A DNA stretch of 64,000 bases, taken from Streptomyces chromofuscus. GTDB taxonomy: Bacteria; Actinomycetota; Actinomycetes; Streptomycetales; Streptomycetaceae. How positions within the stretch are numbered: position 1 is the stretch's first letter; the number at the start of each line of letters is the position of its first letter. A model generated the notes under the pieces. It searched no databases. It worked only from the letters and a program-made list of their open reading frames with translations, and was not told the DNA's origin. The stretch spans positions 62,001 to 126,000 of the forward strand of contig NZ_CP063374.1 of NCBI RefSeq assembly GCF_015160875.1. Reading direction: 5' to 3'. The position numbers and the translations under genes are program-made. Below, one piece after another: positions 27,611 to 39,738 of this stretch.

Positions 27611-28777
27611 ATGAAAATTATTGTCGTCGGTGCCGGTGTGCTCGGCGTGAGCGTCGCGAGGCAGCTTGCCCTCGCCGGCGAGGACGTTCTCCTGCTCGAT
27701 CAGCGGGGAGCCGGCACGGGTACGACCGCGACCACCTTCGCCTGGACCAACTCCAGCCGTAAGCCGAACCCGGACTACCACCGTCTGAACCTCGCGGGGA
27801 TGGAGGAGCACGCCAGGCTCGCCGAACAGCTGCCCGGCGCGCCCTCGTACTTCCCCAGCGGGGCACTGCAGTGGGCGGACGCCGCGAACCTGCAGCGACT
27901 CGTCGGCAACGTGGAACGACTGCAGGCCCTCGGCTATCCCGCGCATTGGGTCACACCTGGTGAAGCAATGCGGGTCGCAGGCAGCGTCCGTATCCCGGCG
28001 GCCATCACGTCCATCGCGTACTTCCCCAGCGAGGGATACGTTCTGCCGGACCGTTTCGTAAGCAACCTGCTGGCGGATGCCGAGCAGCACGGAGCCACGT
28101 TCGCGATCGGCGAGGTCGTGGCCATCGACGACGGGCCTGACGCGATAGCCGTCACCCTGGCCGGAGGAGAGGTCTGCACGGGCGATCGAGTCGTGCTGGC
28201 GGCAGGCCGCTGGACAGAACGGCTCGCCGCACGGGCCGGGATCGACGTGCCCATGGTGACGGATGCCGGTCGCGGCGCTCAGACCGTCGGTCTGCTCGGG
28301 TACGCCAGGTCCCCGGAACTCGACCTGCGCTGTGTGATCCACAGCCCCGGCCTCAACCTCCGCCCCGCGGCCGGCGGACATACCGTCCTGCAGGCCCTCG
28401 ACCTGAACGCCGACGTCGATCCGGCAGCCCCTCCGGCCGCGGACGGGGACATCGCGAGCACCCTCGCCCGACGGTTCTCCGCAGTGCTGCCCGACCCAGG
28501 CCGGGCACCGGAGATCGACCTGCGCATCGGCCTGCGGTCACTGCCCGCAGACGGCCACACCGTTGCCGGCTATGCCTCTGCGCAGGCCCGCGTCTACTGC
28601 CTCGTCTCGCACAGCGGGGTCACCCTGGCACCGGTTCTGGGACGTCTGGCGGCGGCCGAGATCTCAACCGATCAGGAGCAGGACCTCCTTGCAGCCTTCC
28701 GGCCCACACGATTCACCGGCGTACGGCGCTCGGACGTCGAGGTGGATCAGCACGCCACCGGTCTGGGCGAGCAGTAG
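27611..28777 (+). CDS. FAD-dependent oxidoreductase (DAO family)
   Basis: A 388-residue protein starting with the Rossmann motif VVGAGVLGVSVARQLALAGE for FAD. A DAO-type middle (WTNSSRKPNPDYHRLN) and the end SHSGVTLAPVLGRLAAAEI follow; the latter is the usual second FAD-contact region. Family members oxidise D-amino acids, glycine, sarcosine or related amines using oxygen. The substrate is not predictable. GAAAGGA lies eleven bases before the ATG. It is a single gene between a pseudogene and the SARP regulator. Confidence 0.85.
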   Translation: MKIIVVGAGVLGVSVARQLALAGEDVLLLDQRGAGTGTTATTFAWTNSSRKPNPDYHRLNLAGMEEHARLAEQLPGAPSYFPSGALQWADAANLQRLVGNVERLQALGYPAHWVTPGEAMRVAGSVRIPAAITSIAYFPSEGYVLPDRFVSNLLADAEQHGATFAIGEVVAIDDGPDAIAVTLAGGEVCTGDRVVLAAGRWTERLAARAGIDVPMVTDAGRGAQTVGLLGYARSPELDLRCVIHSPGLNLRPAAGGHTVLQALDLNADVDPAAPPAADGDIASTLARRFSAVLPDPGRAPEIDLRIGLRSLPADGHTVAGYASAQARVYCLVSHSGVTLAPVLGRLAAAEISTDQEQDLLAAFRPTRFTGVRRSDVEVDQHATGLGEQ

Positions 28778-29106
28778 CCGACAGTCCTGCACAGCGATTC
28801 CCTTCGAGGAAGGCCTGAAGTCGCCACCTGGCCCGGTCACCCCGGTCACGCCGTCGTTCCAAGGCAGCCCAGACCATTATTGCGAGCGACGGCAGCCTGT
28901 AAGCCCTCAGCTGCCGGTCGGCTGCCCGTCCATCGGCGCCCAGCGGAACGGCAGACCGGATCACGACCATGCCTCACAGCGCTATGACCTGCAGAAAGAA
29001 AGGTGACGTAACGTTGCAACGACATGCTCTGCCGGATCATGAACGTTGCCGAACAGGACATCCCACTCAGCCCTGGCACGGCTGACGCGGACGAGGCCGG
29101 GTGCCG
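28778..29106. other. Stretch without a recognisable gene
   Basis: This lies between the convergent FAD oxidoreductase and SARP gene ends. No strong hairpin or coding frame is evident. Confidence 0.5.
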
Positions 29107-31914
29107 TCAGTCCTCGGCGCCCGCGGGGTTGGGGAGGCCACCGAGCTTGGCACGCAGGTCGGCGGTGGAGGGGTGGCCGATCTCTTCGGCGATCTCCAGG
29201 GCGCGGCGCCAGGTACGCCGCGCTGCCTCGAGATCGGCCGCGGCGAGATGTGTATCGGCGAGGTGGCACAGTATCTCCGTCTCGCCGTAGCGGTCTCCGG
29301 ATCTCCGATCCAGTTCGAGGGCCCGCCGGTAGCAGTCGATGGCGTTGCCGTACTCGGTGAGGTGATGGTGGGCGTAGCCGAGACTGTCCCACGCCCCCGC
29401 CTCGCCGTGCCGGTCGCCGATCTCCCGGTTGAGGTCCACCGCCTGAACGCAGTATTGGAGCGCCGCCCGGTAGTCGCCGAGCGTGATGTGCAGCCAGCCG
29501 ACGTTGTTCAGCGCTCTGGCCTGACCGATCCGATGGCCGGTCTGTCGGTAGAGGGTCAGCGCCTGTTCGGCGTGGTCGAGCGCGTCCCGCTGGCGCCCTC
29601 GCTGATGGCACACCCAGCCCAGGCCCCGGTGGCAGTGCGCCTGACCGACCCGATCGCCCAAGAGGCCGTAGAGATCGAGGGAGCGACGGAAGTGCGCGTG
29701 TCCGTCGTCGAGCCGGCCTGTCTGTGTGTGGACGCTGCCGAGGCTTCGGTGTGTCGCGGCCTTCCAGGGCCGGTCGCCGAGCCGTTCGGCCGCGTCGAGT
29801 GCGATGAGTTGGCTTGTGGTCCAGTCGTGCCAGTGGCCGCGGTAGTCGAAGAACGTCTCCAGGGCCCAGGCCAATTGGCAGATCTGAAGGTCGCGGCCCA
29901 GCGTGACGGCAAGGTCGATCGTGCTGATCAGCACGGGGTGCTCGCTGGTGAACCAGGCCAGGGCCGCGTCGTGGTCGTCCAACTCTCGGTGCACGACCCC
30001 GGGTCGGGCGGCCGCGAGGCGGATGGAGTCTCTGTGCGGGTCCAGCAGCTCTGCTGCCCTGTGAGCCGTGTGGACAGAGAAGTCCACCAGACGCAGCATG
30101 GCTTCGTCGCTGACGTCCGCCTGCTCGTCCCGCGCCTGTTCCGCCGCGAAGAGGCGGGTGAGGTCGTGCAGACGATAGCGTCCGGGCACCGTCTGCTGGG
30201 CGAGGTGTGCGTTCTCCAGTTCCCGTAACGCCGTCCGCGCGCCGGACACGGGCCGGGCGACCAAACTGCCGACGGCGTCGTGGCCGATCTCCGGGCCCGG
30301 AGCCAGTCCCAAGAGTCGGAAGACTTCTGCGGCCCCGGCGGTCAGGGCGTGGTACGACACCGTGAACGCGGCTCGCACGCTGGCCGTCAGATCTCCCGCG
30401 TCCAACGCGTCCAGCCGCGCCGACTCGTCCTTGAGCTCCTCGGCCAGGACGGTCAGCGGAAAGTCCGAGTGGGTCGCTGCGCGTGCGCCGACCACGCTGA
30501 TCGCCAGGGGCAGCCCCGCGCAGTGCTCCAGCAAGGCGGAGACCGCCTCTGGCTCGGTCGCCACTCGGTCCCGCCCCAGATGGTGGGCCAGCAGGTTCCG
30601 TCCCTCGGAGTCGGCCAGCACGTCGAGGGTCAGCAGCCGGGCCCCGTGGGCGCTGGCCAGCCCGGCCAGCCGACGGCGGCTGGTCACCAGCACCGTGCAG
30701 TGGGCGTTGCCCGGGAGCAGTGCTGCCGCCTGCTCGGCATTGGCGGCGTTGTCCAGCACGATCAGCATCCGCCGCCCTTGCACCAGGCTCCGGTACAGCC
30801 CGATTTGCGCCTGAGCATCCAGGGGAACGGATCCGGACTCCACACCCAGAGCGTCGAGGAACCCGCGGACGGCCACGGCGGGCGCGACGGGCTCCTGTGC
30901 GGGGTCGAAGCCGCGCAGGTCCACGTACAGCTGGCCGTCTGGGAAGCGGTCGACATTCTGGTGGGCCCAGTGCAGGACCAGGCGGGTCTTCCCAATGCCG
31001 GCGCTGCCGCCGATCACCGTGATCACGGAAGACCCACGAGAATCATCGGATAAGTCCAGAATCTTGTCGAGCTCGGCGAGTTGCTGATTGCGTCCAACGA
31101 ACCAGCTCGGGCAGGGCGGCAACTGACGTGGCGTCGGGACAAAGGTTCCCGAGCCCGAGCGCGAGCCCCGGGTGGGAGCCGGCAGGGCCAGTGCCGGATC
31201 GCCGGTGAGGATCCGCTGGTGAAGCTGCTGCAACAGAGGCCCGGGATCGATGCCCAGTTCCTCCGCCAACCGCTGTCGAATGTTCTGGTAGCCGGCCAGC
31301 GCGTCGGCGGAGCGGCCACTGCGGTAGAGAGCGAGGACGAACTGACCGGCCAGACGCTCGTCCAGTGGGTGCTGCCCGACCAGGCCGGTGAGCGCGGGCA
31401 ACAGTTCATCGTGCAGCCCGCACTGTAATTGGATGTCTGTGCGGTCCAGTTCGGCGGAGAACCGTTCACGTTCCAGCGCCTGGCGCAGGTCGCAGAACCA
31501 TGGAGCGTCCACGGTGGCGAACGGTTCTCCCCGCCACAGTTCCAGGGCCTGCAGCATCAGCACCGCCGCCTGCTCGCCGTCGACCGTCCGGGCCGATGCG
31601 ATCAGGTCGCGGAAGCGGTGGACGTCCACGGACAGCGGATCCACCTCCAGGAGGTAGCCTCCGGGCCGACGCACGATCCGCACCTCCGGAGCCAGCGCTT
31701 GACGTAACCGGGACAAATAGCCGTACAACGTCCCCTTGACCCGCTGTGGCGTCCGGTCCCCCCAGACACGGTCGACGAGTTCGTCGACCGAAACCGCCCG
31801 GTTGGCATTCATGAGCAAAACGGCCAGCACACACCGCTGACGAGTGTGCCCCACATCCGCCGGACGGCCATCCACGAGCGCCTCGATCGTGCCGAGCAAG
31901 CCGAACTCCACCAC
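29107..31914 (-). CDS. SARP/AfsR-type transcriptional regulator with NB-ARC and TPR domains
   Basis: A 935-residue regulator. Residues 1-90 form an OmpR-type winged helix (QRCVLAVLLMNANRAVSVDE, LYGYLSRLRQAL), followed by a bacterial activator domain (about 90-240), an NB-ARC ATPase with Walker A GGSAGIGKTRL near residue 300, and C-terminal TPR repeats such as YRQTGHRIGQARALNNVGWL. AfsR-like proteins bind heptameric repeats and switch on antibiotic genes. The GTG at 31914 is preferred because GGGGAGGGG lies nine bases upstream. It is divergent from the lipoprotein gene at 32101. Its targets are unknown; the peptide locus 20 kb away is one possibility. Confidence 0.88.
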   Translation of the reverse strand: MVEFGLLGTIEALVDGRPADVGHTRQRCVLAVLLMNANRAVSVDELVDRVWGDRTPQRVKGTLYGYLSRLRQALAPEVRIVRRPGGYLLEVDPLSVDVHRFRDLIASARTVDGEQAAVLMLQALELWRGEPFATVDAPWFCDLRQALERERFSAELDRTDIQLQCGLHDELLPALTGLVGQHPLDERLAGQFVLALYRSGRSADALAGYQNIRQRLAEELGIDPGPLLQQLHQRILTGDPALALPAPTRGSRSGSGTFVPTPRQLPPCPSWFVGRNQQLAELDKILDLSDDSRGSSVITVIGGSAGIGKTRLVLHWAHQNVDRFPDGQLYVDLRGFDPAQEPVAPAVAVRGFLDALGVESGSVPLDAQAQIGLYRSLVQGRRMLIVLDNAANAEQAAALLPGNAHCTVLVTSRRRLAGLASAHGARLLTLDVLADSEGRNLLAHHLGRDRVATEPEAVSALLEHCAGLPLAISVVGARAATHSDFPLTVLAEELKDESARLDALDAGDLTASVRAAFTVSYHALTAGAAEVFRLLGLAPGPEIGHDAVGSLVARPVSGARTALRELENAHLAQQTVPGRYRLHDLTRLFAAEQARDEQADVSDEAMLRLVDFSVHTAHRAAELLDPHRDSIRLAAARPGVVHRELDDHDAALAWFTSEHPVLISTIDLAVTLGRDLQICQLAWALETFFDYRGHWHDWTTSQLIALDAAERLGDRPWKAATHRSLGSVHTQTGRLDDGHAHFRRSLDLYGLLGDRVGQAHCHRGLGWVCHQRGRQRDALDHAEQALTLYRQTGHRIGQARALNNVGWLHITLGDYRAALQYCVQAVDLNREIGDRHGEAGAWDSLGYAHHHLTEYGNAIDCYRRALELDRRSGDRYGETEILCHLADTHLAAADLEAARRTWRRALEIAEEIGHPSTADLRAKLGGLPNPAGAED

Positions 31915-32100
31915 TGCCGACCACCCCTCCCCGGCGCCAGCGTAGCCAGGGCACAACCGCGCTCAACAGGCGATTCAAGGTACTTCCAAGGTTTGTTCCC
32001 GGCCAGTAGCGCAGTGTGGTTCTCCGGCGGGACAGCCGGAACGGCCGACGCGCGTGCGGTGGTCGGCACGACGGATGCCGACTGACGACAGGGGAATGTG

Positions 32101-33054
32101 ATGCGACGAATCGGTGGGGCGGCGGGAGCAGCCGTGTTCCTGGTGTGCTTGGTCGGGGGATGCGGTACTCAGCAGGCCTCGGGGGACTCTCCGCGATCTT
32201 TGCCACCGGTACCGCCGCCCCGGACGGGGATTGCGCTTCCCCTGGACGGGTACCGGCCGTCGCCCGACGAGCAAGCCCGGTCGGACCGTGCTCAGGCGAC
32301 GCTGGAGCGCGCCTGTCTGGCCCACTTCGGGCTGGACTGGGAAGGGCCGGAAGAGTCGGCTCTGGAATTCGGCTCACGGTCGATTGCGTCGGAGCGGGTC
32401 GCCCGGTTCGGGGTGGTGGACCGGGATCAGGCCGCGCGGCACGGATACCAGCCGCCACCGTGGAGCACACGCAACCCCCGCGTGCGCGCGGCCCTGGCCC
32501 AGCACCACCACGACACCCCTCCCGAGGTGAAGAAGGTGCTCTACGGCCTGGCACCGGAGTACGGCGGTCGGCGCGTCCCGACGGGCGGGTGCCGGGCCAA
32601 GGCGGCCCGCCAACTCATGAGGGGTGTGCCTCAGGCGGATCGGAGCCTTCCGGCCCGGTTGGAGAAACAAGCGATGGCGGCGAGCGCCCAGGACCCCCGA
32701 CTGGCTGCGGTCGGGCGTGCGTGGACCTCCTGCATGGAGCGCGCCGGCCACCGTTACGCCTCGCCGGAGACCGCGGCACACGAGCCCCGGTGGAGGGACA
32801 ACGGGGTCCCCACCGAAGAGGAGCGCGCCGTGGCCGTGGCGGACGTCCGGTGCCAGGAGGAGACCCGGTACCTGCCCACCCTCGTCAACGTGACGGCGGA
32901 GCGTCAGCGCGAGCTGATTGGTCGTCACGCCACCGAACTCGGTCGGCTGAAGCGCCTGATGGAGATCCGGGCGCGGAACGTCGCCGAAGCGCTCTCCGCG
33001 GATCCGACGGCACCCTCGCCTCCGGCAGCAGGTGAGCAGGGCGGTTCCGCGTGA
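32101..33054 (+). CDS. Lipoprotein of unknown function
   Basis: A 317-residue protein with lipobox LVGGC (Cys21) and a soluble, charged mature part. Two conserved-looking segments carry Cys (ARDRAQATLERACLAHFG-type and SCMERAGHRY). AGGGGA lies about seven bases before the ATG. It is divergent from the SARP gene and 50 bases before a small secreted-protein gene. Similar lipoproteins are common next to SARP genes in streptomycetes, but I cannot assign a role. Confidence 0.75.
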   Translation: MRRIGGAAGAAVFLVCLVGGCGTQQASGDSPRSLPPVPPPRTGIALPLDGYRPSPDEQARSDRAQATLERACLAHFGLDWEGPEESALEFGSRSIASERVARFGVVDRDQAARHGYQPPPWSTRNPRVRAALAQHHHDTPPEVKKVLYGLAPEYGGRRVPTGGCRAKAARQLMRGVPQADRSLPARLEKQAMAASAQDPRLAAVGRAWTSCMERAGHRYASPETAAHEPRWRDNGVPTEEERAVAVADVRCQEETRYLPTLVNVTAERQRELIGRHATELGRLKRLMEIRARNVAEALSADPTAPSPPAAGEQGGSA

Positions 33055-33104
33055 GAGCGAGGAGAAGAAGACAGCACGATCCGGACAAGAAGAGAGGAAC
33101 TGAC

Positions 33105-33269
33105 ATGCGAAATGCCCTCACGGCCGTGCTCAGCGGCCTGGCGATCAGCGTGGCATCCGCAGCGCTGTGGGCGGCGCCGGCGAGCGCCGCCGACGTCAAC
33201 CAGGGGTCCGACTATGCGTCGCACTATCGCCGGCCTGGGCACGGGACCGGACGGAACCGTGCGGATTGA
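33105..33269 (+). CDS. Small secreted peptide, possibly truncated
   Basis: A 54-residue product with a clear signal peptide ([19 protein letters not shown], cut after APASAA) and a short mature part, [27 protein letters not shown] precedes the ATG. The last codons lose the usual third-position bias and abut an antisense ABC-ATPase fragment, so the original gene may have been longer. It probably belongs with the lipoprotein gene upstream. Confidence 0.5.
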   Translation: MRNALTAVLSGLAISVASAALWAAPASAADVNQGSDYASHYRRPGHGTGRNRAD

Positions 33270-33375
33270 TCCCGAGTGGCTCGCGGAGCTCGCCGGCACC
33301 TGGGGAGTCGGTGGCGATCGGGGCCAGAGCGTCTCCGCCGGGCAGCAGCCGGTAGGCTCCCTGGGGGATGCCGGT

Positions 33376-33823
33376 GACACCTCGGGGTCGGCCAGCAGTG
33401 CCAGGCCGAGGTTGAGCTTGGACAGGGTGCCGCCGGACAGGCGGTCGGCACGGGCGGTGGCGTAGCGTTCGAAGCCGAGCTGGCTGTAGATACGGGCGCG
33501 GGAGGCACGCTCGGTCTGTTCGGTGAGGCCGTAGGCGCGGCCGAACAGCTCGAAGTGCTCGTCGCAGCTGAGGCGTTCGTACACGACGGGCTCTTGTGGG
33601 CAGTAGCCGATGCGTCCGCTGCGGGTGATGGTGCCGGTGTCGGCCGCAGGTCCCCGACGAGGATTTTCATCAGGGTGCTCTTGCCCGAGCCGTTCTCCCC
33701 GACCAGGCCGACGACCTCGCCCGCGGCCAGCTCGAGATCCACGCCGCGCAGCACCTGGGTGCGGTGCCGGGCCGGCCACAGGCCGCGCCGGTACGCTTTC
33801 GCCCCCCCAGTGGCCGCCAGCAC
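33376..33823 (-). pseudogene. ABC transporter ATPase, frameshifted and 3'-truncated
   Basis: The first frame has Walker [18 protein letters not shown]. After one lost base near 33647 the second frame continues [20 protein letters not shown] and the signature-like [18 protein letters not shown]. It breaks off at ADPEV, before Walker B is complete. It follows the copper-locus membrane operon and would have been its ATPase. Confidence 0.75.
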
Positions 33824-33905
33824 GACACCTGGGGAGGCGTCCGGAGCGGGTGTGCCTGCGGCCGCGGACGGGCCTACTGACGCGCTGGCCGGGCTGCATT
33901 GGTGG

Positions 33906-34187
33906 TCATGGCGTCCTCCCGGCCTTGCCTGCTGCCGGGGCGGGGAAGTCGTGCAGGGTGTCGGCGACGGCCCAGGTCAGGGCGGCAGCGATGGTGCTAG
34001 CGCCCCATAGACCCCAGGCAGCCGCGGGCGCGTCGTCGCTCAGGAGCCCGGGCAGAGCGAGCACCGCAGCCACCGGCAGAGCGATCGCCACCTCCCGCGA
34101 CGGCCCGCCCACGCGGTGCACCCGGACGCCGCACGCTGCGACGGTCGCGAGGCCGGCGGCGATCAGGACCCAGGTCAGTGCCGACAT
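33906..34187 (-). CDS. Small membrane protein, about three helices
   Basis: A 93-residue hydrophobic protein ([20 protein letters not shown]) with three predicted membrane segments. It starts six bases after the methyltransferase-like gene and is followed by the broken ABC ATPase, so it may have been the membrane partner of that transporter. I do not recognise a family. Confidence 0.6.
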   Translation of the reverse strand: MSALTWVLIAAGLATVAACGVRVHRVGGPSREVAIALPVAAVLALPGLLSDDAPAAAWGLWGASTIAAALTWAVADTLHDFPAPAAGKAGRTP

Positions 34188-34193
34188 CGCCGC

Positions 34194-34886
34194 TCACCTC
34201 CCGGTGGCGGGCCGATGCCGCTGGCGAGCATCACCCGGCGATGGGTGGGAGCCGGTTGGCCGGTGGCGCAGCTTCGGCCAGAACGCGGGGGTGCGCTCAG
34301 CGTAGGCAGCCCACTGTTCGCCGAAGTGGGTGGCGACTTCGTGTTCTTCGCTGCGGGCCAGGCGCCAGTACACGTACACCAGGATGGGGAACATGATCAG
34401 CGTGAGGATGGTCGGCCACTGCAGCAGAAAGCCGATCATGATGAGGAGGAAGCCGTCGTACTGCGGGTGCCGCACCCATGCGTAGGGGCCGGTGGTGGCC
34501 AGGTGGTCGTGCCGGACGGCTTCGTGCAGGCGCCTCCAGGCGGCGGCGATCAGCCAGAAGCCGGTGCCGATGGCGAGGTAGCTGGCCAGGTGGAAGGGGC
34601 TCAGGTGCGGATCGCCCGACCAGCCGGTCAGGTCGTTCCACAGGTGTCCGCCGGCGTGGGTGCCCTTCAGCAGCGGGAAGCGGGAGCCGAGCCAGCTGCC
34701 CAGCAGGTAGAGGGTCAGCGGGATGCCGTACATCTCGGTGAACAGCGCGACGAGGAACGCGCTGTAGCCGCCCATCGCACGCCAGTCGCGCTGCGTTGTG
34801 GGGTGGAAGAAGCTGGCGGCGAACACGATGAACAGCAGGGTGTTCAGGACGACTAGCGGCCACAGGCCGTATGCGGCGTCACCCAT
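34194..34886 (-). CDS. Isoprenylcysteine carboxyl methyltransferase-like membrane protein
   Basis: A 230-residue integral membrane protein with the ICMT/PEMT signature: GPYAWVRHPQYDGFLLIMIG followed after two helices by RSEEHEVATHFGEQWAAYAE. In this family these residues form the S-adenosylmethionine pocket. The methyl acceptor in bacteria is generally unknown. The start overlaps the end of the preceding small gene by eight bases. Membrane methyltransferases of this kind are frequent in actinobacterial copper islands next to P1B ATPases, as here. Confidence 0.75.
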   Translation of the reverse strand: MGDAAYGLWPLVVLNTLLFIVFAASFFHPTTQRDWRAMGGYSAFLVALFTEMYGIPLTLYLLGSWLGSRFPLLKGTHAGGHLWNDLTGWSGDPHLSPFHLASYLAIGTGFWLIAAAWRRLHEAVRHDHLATTGPYAWVRHPQYDGFLLIMIGFLLQWPTILTLIMFPILVYVYWRLARSEEHEVATHFGEQWAAYAERTPAFWPKLRHRPTGSHPSPGDARQRHRPATGR

Positions 34887-35166
34887 GGCGACCTCCCACA
34901 GTGGAGGCGGGGCGGACGGGTGTGCGCCGTCCCTGGGCGAGGCCGCTCATGCGCTGCTGGTAGGCGGCTCGGTCGAGGCGGTGGTGAAGGCGCAGGCCCA
35001 CCACGCGCAGCTCCGCGGCCTCCAGGGCGGCGCGCCGGCCCCGCAGGCGGGCCAGCGGTGGACGGCGGGGCTCCTCGCTGCCGAACAGCCGGGTGATGTC
35101 GTACACGAGGGCGCCCAGGATCAGCAGCCCGATCAGTGTGGCGATCACGGCGGCCAAGACACTCAC
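34879..35166 (-). CDS. Small single-pass membrane protein
   Basis: A 95-residue protein with one N-terminal membrane helix (MSVLAAVIATLIGLLILGAL) and a basic cytoplasmic tail. It lies between the DUF2933-like and methyltransferase-like genes in the same operon, overlapping the latter. No known function. Confidence 0.6.
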   Translation of the reverse strand: MSVLAAVIATLIGLLILGALVYDITRLFGSEEPRRPPLARLRGRRAALEAAELRVVGLRLHHRLDRAAYQQRMSGLAQGRRTPVRPASTVGGRHG

Positions 35167-35188
35167 CTCCCGCCCGAGCCGGGGACGG

Positions 35189-35425
35189 TCAGGGCCGGCT
35201 GGGCCCGGTGTGGTGGTCGTGCTTGTACAGCGGGTCCTCGTCCCGGTCGTCGCGGTGCTGATCGTTGCCGCCGTGCATGCCGCGCATCATGAAGAACATC
35301 ATCAGCGGGCAGGCAACGACGAGGGCGAGCCAGACCAGGTTCTGCAGCGGCGCGCCGACGATCAGGACGGTGGCGATGACGATCGCGGCGGCGAGCGCGT
35401 ACAGCCCGTAGTTGCGCTTGTTCAT
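35189..35425 (-). CDS. DUF2933-like small membrane protein with His-rich tail
   Basis: A 78-residue protein: two short helices (MNKRNYGLYALAAAIVIATV, then a second containing CPLMMFFMMRGMHGG) and a tail rich in His and Asp (HRDDRDEDPLYKHDHHTG). The Met- and His-rich segment suggests copper contact. DUF2933 genes usually occur in copper-export islands, which fits the divergent copper ATPase. CAGGAGG lies close before the ATG. Confidence 0.7.
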   Translation of the reverse strand: MNKRNYGLYALAAAIVIATVLIVGAPLQNLVWLALVVACPLMMFFMMRGMHGGNDQHRDDRDEDPLYKHDHHTGPSRP

Positions 35426-35478
35426 GACCGGCCTCCTGCAGGGGAGGGCAGGGCCGCAGGCGGGTGCGGCGTGCGGTT

Positions 35479-35754
35479 TCAGGGTTCGGTGAGTGGCCCG
35501 GCGTGCAGTGCGCTCAGGCGCCGCCGGTAGTCGTCCTCGTCGATCTCCCCGCGGGCCAGCCGCTGACGGAGGATGTCCTCGGCCGAGGGCATGGCCGGCG
35601 TGTGGGTGTGCGGGTGCTCCTGGGGCCGGTTCAGGGCGCGGAAGAGCAGCACCGCGATGGTGATGATCAGCACCCAGAACAGGATCATGCCGGCCGACAT
35701 CGCGAACCAGCCCCAGCCGCTGACGTTGTGGTCGTACCAGAACATCATCGCCAC
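35479..35754 (-). CDS. SHOCT-domain membrane protein
   Basis: A 91-residue protein with one membrane helix (GMILFWVLIITIAVLLFRAL) and a C-terminal SHOCT domain (EDILRQRLARGEIDEDDYRR). A His-rich linker HPHTHTP separates them. It is the first gene of the membrane-protein operon and is divergent from the copper ATPase. SHOCT proteins mediate oligomerisation; the specific role is unknown. Confidence 0.75.
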   Translation of the reverse strand: MAMMFWYDHNVSGWGWFAMSAGMILFWVLIITIAVLLFRALNRPQEHPHTHTPAMPSAEDILRQRLARGEIDEDDYRRRLSALHAGPLTEP

Positions 35755-35887
35755 TCACCTGCTTCGGCCTTGCTCCGTAGCCGGATGCGGAAGCGCACCC
35801 AGCGACTTCTTGCCTTCTCCTGCATCGTCCCGCCGCTGAGGCGCGTCGGTCTGGGGCCGTATGGTCCCGGGCCAGTGGGCCATTGCG

Positions 35888-35904
35888 CCCCTACCGGGTA
35901 GGGG
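35888..35904. promoter_or_regulatory. CsoR-type palindrome between divergent copper-locus genes
   Basis: CCCCTACC-G-GGTAGGGG is a perfect palindrome about 50 bases before the P1B ATPase start and upstream of the SHOCT operon. It has the G/C-tract dyad form of actinobacterial CsoR sites and probably controls both directions in response to copper. Confidence 0.65.
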
Positions 35905-35955
35905 TAGCCGGGCGCAGGCTGGAGGAAGGGAATCGACAAGGGAGGCGAGCAGCCC

Positions 35956-38738
<2,783 letters not shown>

Positions 38739-38742
<4 letters not shown>

Positions 38743-39065
38743 CCTCGGCCAGCGCACGCCGCGCCTACGCCCTGCACACCCAGCCGCCCGGGTACGCCGA
38801 CCACAAGGCCGACCACCTGGCCCGCCTGCACAAGATCGAAGGCCAGGTCCGCGGCATCTCCCGCATGGTCACCGACGACCGCTACTGCATCGACGTCCTC
38901 ACCCAGATCACCGCCGCCATCCGAGCCCTGCAGGAAGTCGCCCTCGGCCTCCTCGACGACCACGTGCGCGGCTGCGTCACCCACGCCGCCCGCACCGACC
39001 CCGCACAGGCCGAGGAGAAGTACACCGAGCTCAGCGACACCTTGCGTCGCGCACTGCGCGTATAG
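38739..39065 (+). CDS. csoR: CsoR-family copper-sensing repressor
   Basis: A 108-residue four-helix repressor ([20 protein letters not shown]). The copper ligands of the family are present as Cys in RYCIDVL and His-x3-Cys in [10 protein letters not shown]. CsoR releases DNA when it binds Cu(I). The start overlaps the ATPase stop (ATGA), so pump and regulator are made together. It probably acts on the palindrome at 35888 and possibly those near 40742. Confidence 0.88.
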
Positions 39066-39299
39066 ACCTCCGCCGCGGTGTCCTCACTCGCCATTCCCGT
39101 TGCCGTCTTGACCCTCCGGGGTACATCGGCGGCGGCCAGCCGTTTCGCCTCGAGTACGGACCCAAGCCATGACGACAGCCCACCACCGACCAGGCGGCGC
39201 CCACGGCGTCGTCGTCCGGTGGACACACGCTGCCGGCTCTGCCATCGACCGCCGCCGGCACGGGCAACTGATCAAGAGGGCTTGGGCTACCGGGAGCGG

Positions 39300-39581
39300 C
39301 TAGGAGCGCACGAGGCGTGCGATGGCGTCGCGGGCTTCCTTCAGCTTGAGGTCTCCGTCTTCGCCGCCTTCGGCCACGGCGGTCCGTACGCAGGTATACA
39401 TGTGCTCGTCGAGCATCTGCAGGGCGAAGGACTGCAGAGCGCGGGTGGTGGCGGACACCTGGGTGAGGACGTCGATGCAGTACGTGTCTTCTTCGACCAT
39501 GCGCTGCAGTCCTCGGACCTGTCCCTCGATCCGCCGCAGCCGCTCGAGCACGTCGTCTTTGTGCTTGCCGTAACTGACCAT
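39300..39581 (-). CDS. Second CsoR-family repressor
   Basis: A 93-residue paralogue (RLRRIEGQVRGLQRMVEEDT) with the same ligand set: Cys in TYCIDVLTQ, and His and Cys in DEHMYTCVRTA. It is convergent to the first csoR across a 235-base gap and lies downstream of the exported protein gene at 39739 on the same strand. GAAGGGA precedes the ATG. The palindromes at 40742-40835 are the more likely targets (inference). Confidence 0.85.
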   Translation of the reverse strand: MVSYGKHKDDVLERLRRIEGQVRGLQRMVEEDTYCIDVLTQVSATTRALQSFALQMLDEHMYTCVRTAVAEGGEDGDLKLKEARDAIARLVRS

Positions 39582-39738
39582 CCGCCTTCGTCCCTTCTTG
39601 CGCCGAGCACGGCCGCGCCCGTCCGGTCGCAGTGGCGGCAGGCCCCGGCTTGGAGAAGATCCGGCGTCGGGGCCACGCTGGCAACCGAACCCCTGATCAT
39701 CCCCCCGCCGTATGCCGGGCGCCTGGTCGCCGTCGGAC

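Noticed and set aside
29107..31914. SARP regulator as the cluster-specific activator of the peptide locus
   Set aside because: It is 20 kb away with unrelated genes between; the operator repeats are suggestive but there is no direct evidence, so it is kept only as a test candidate.
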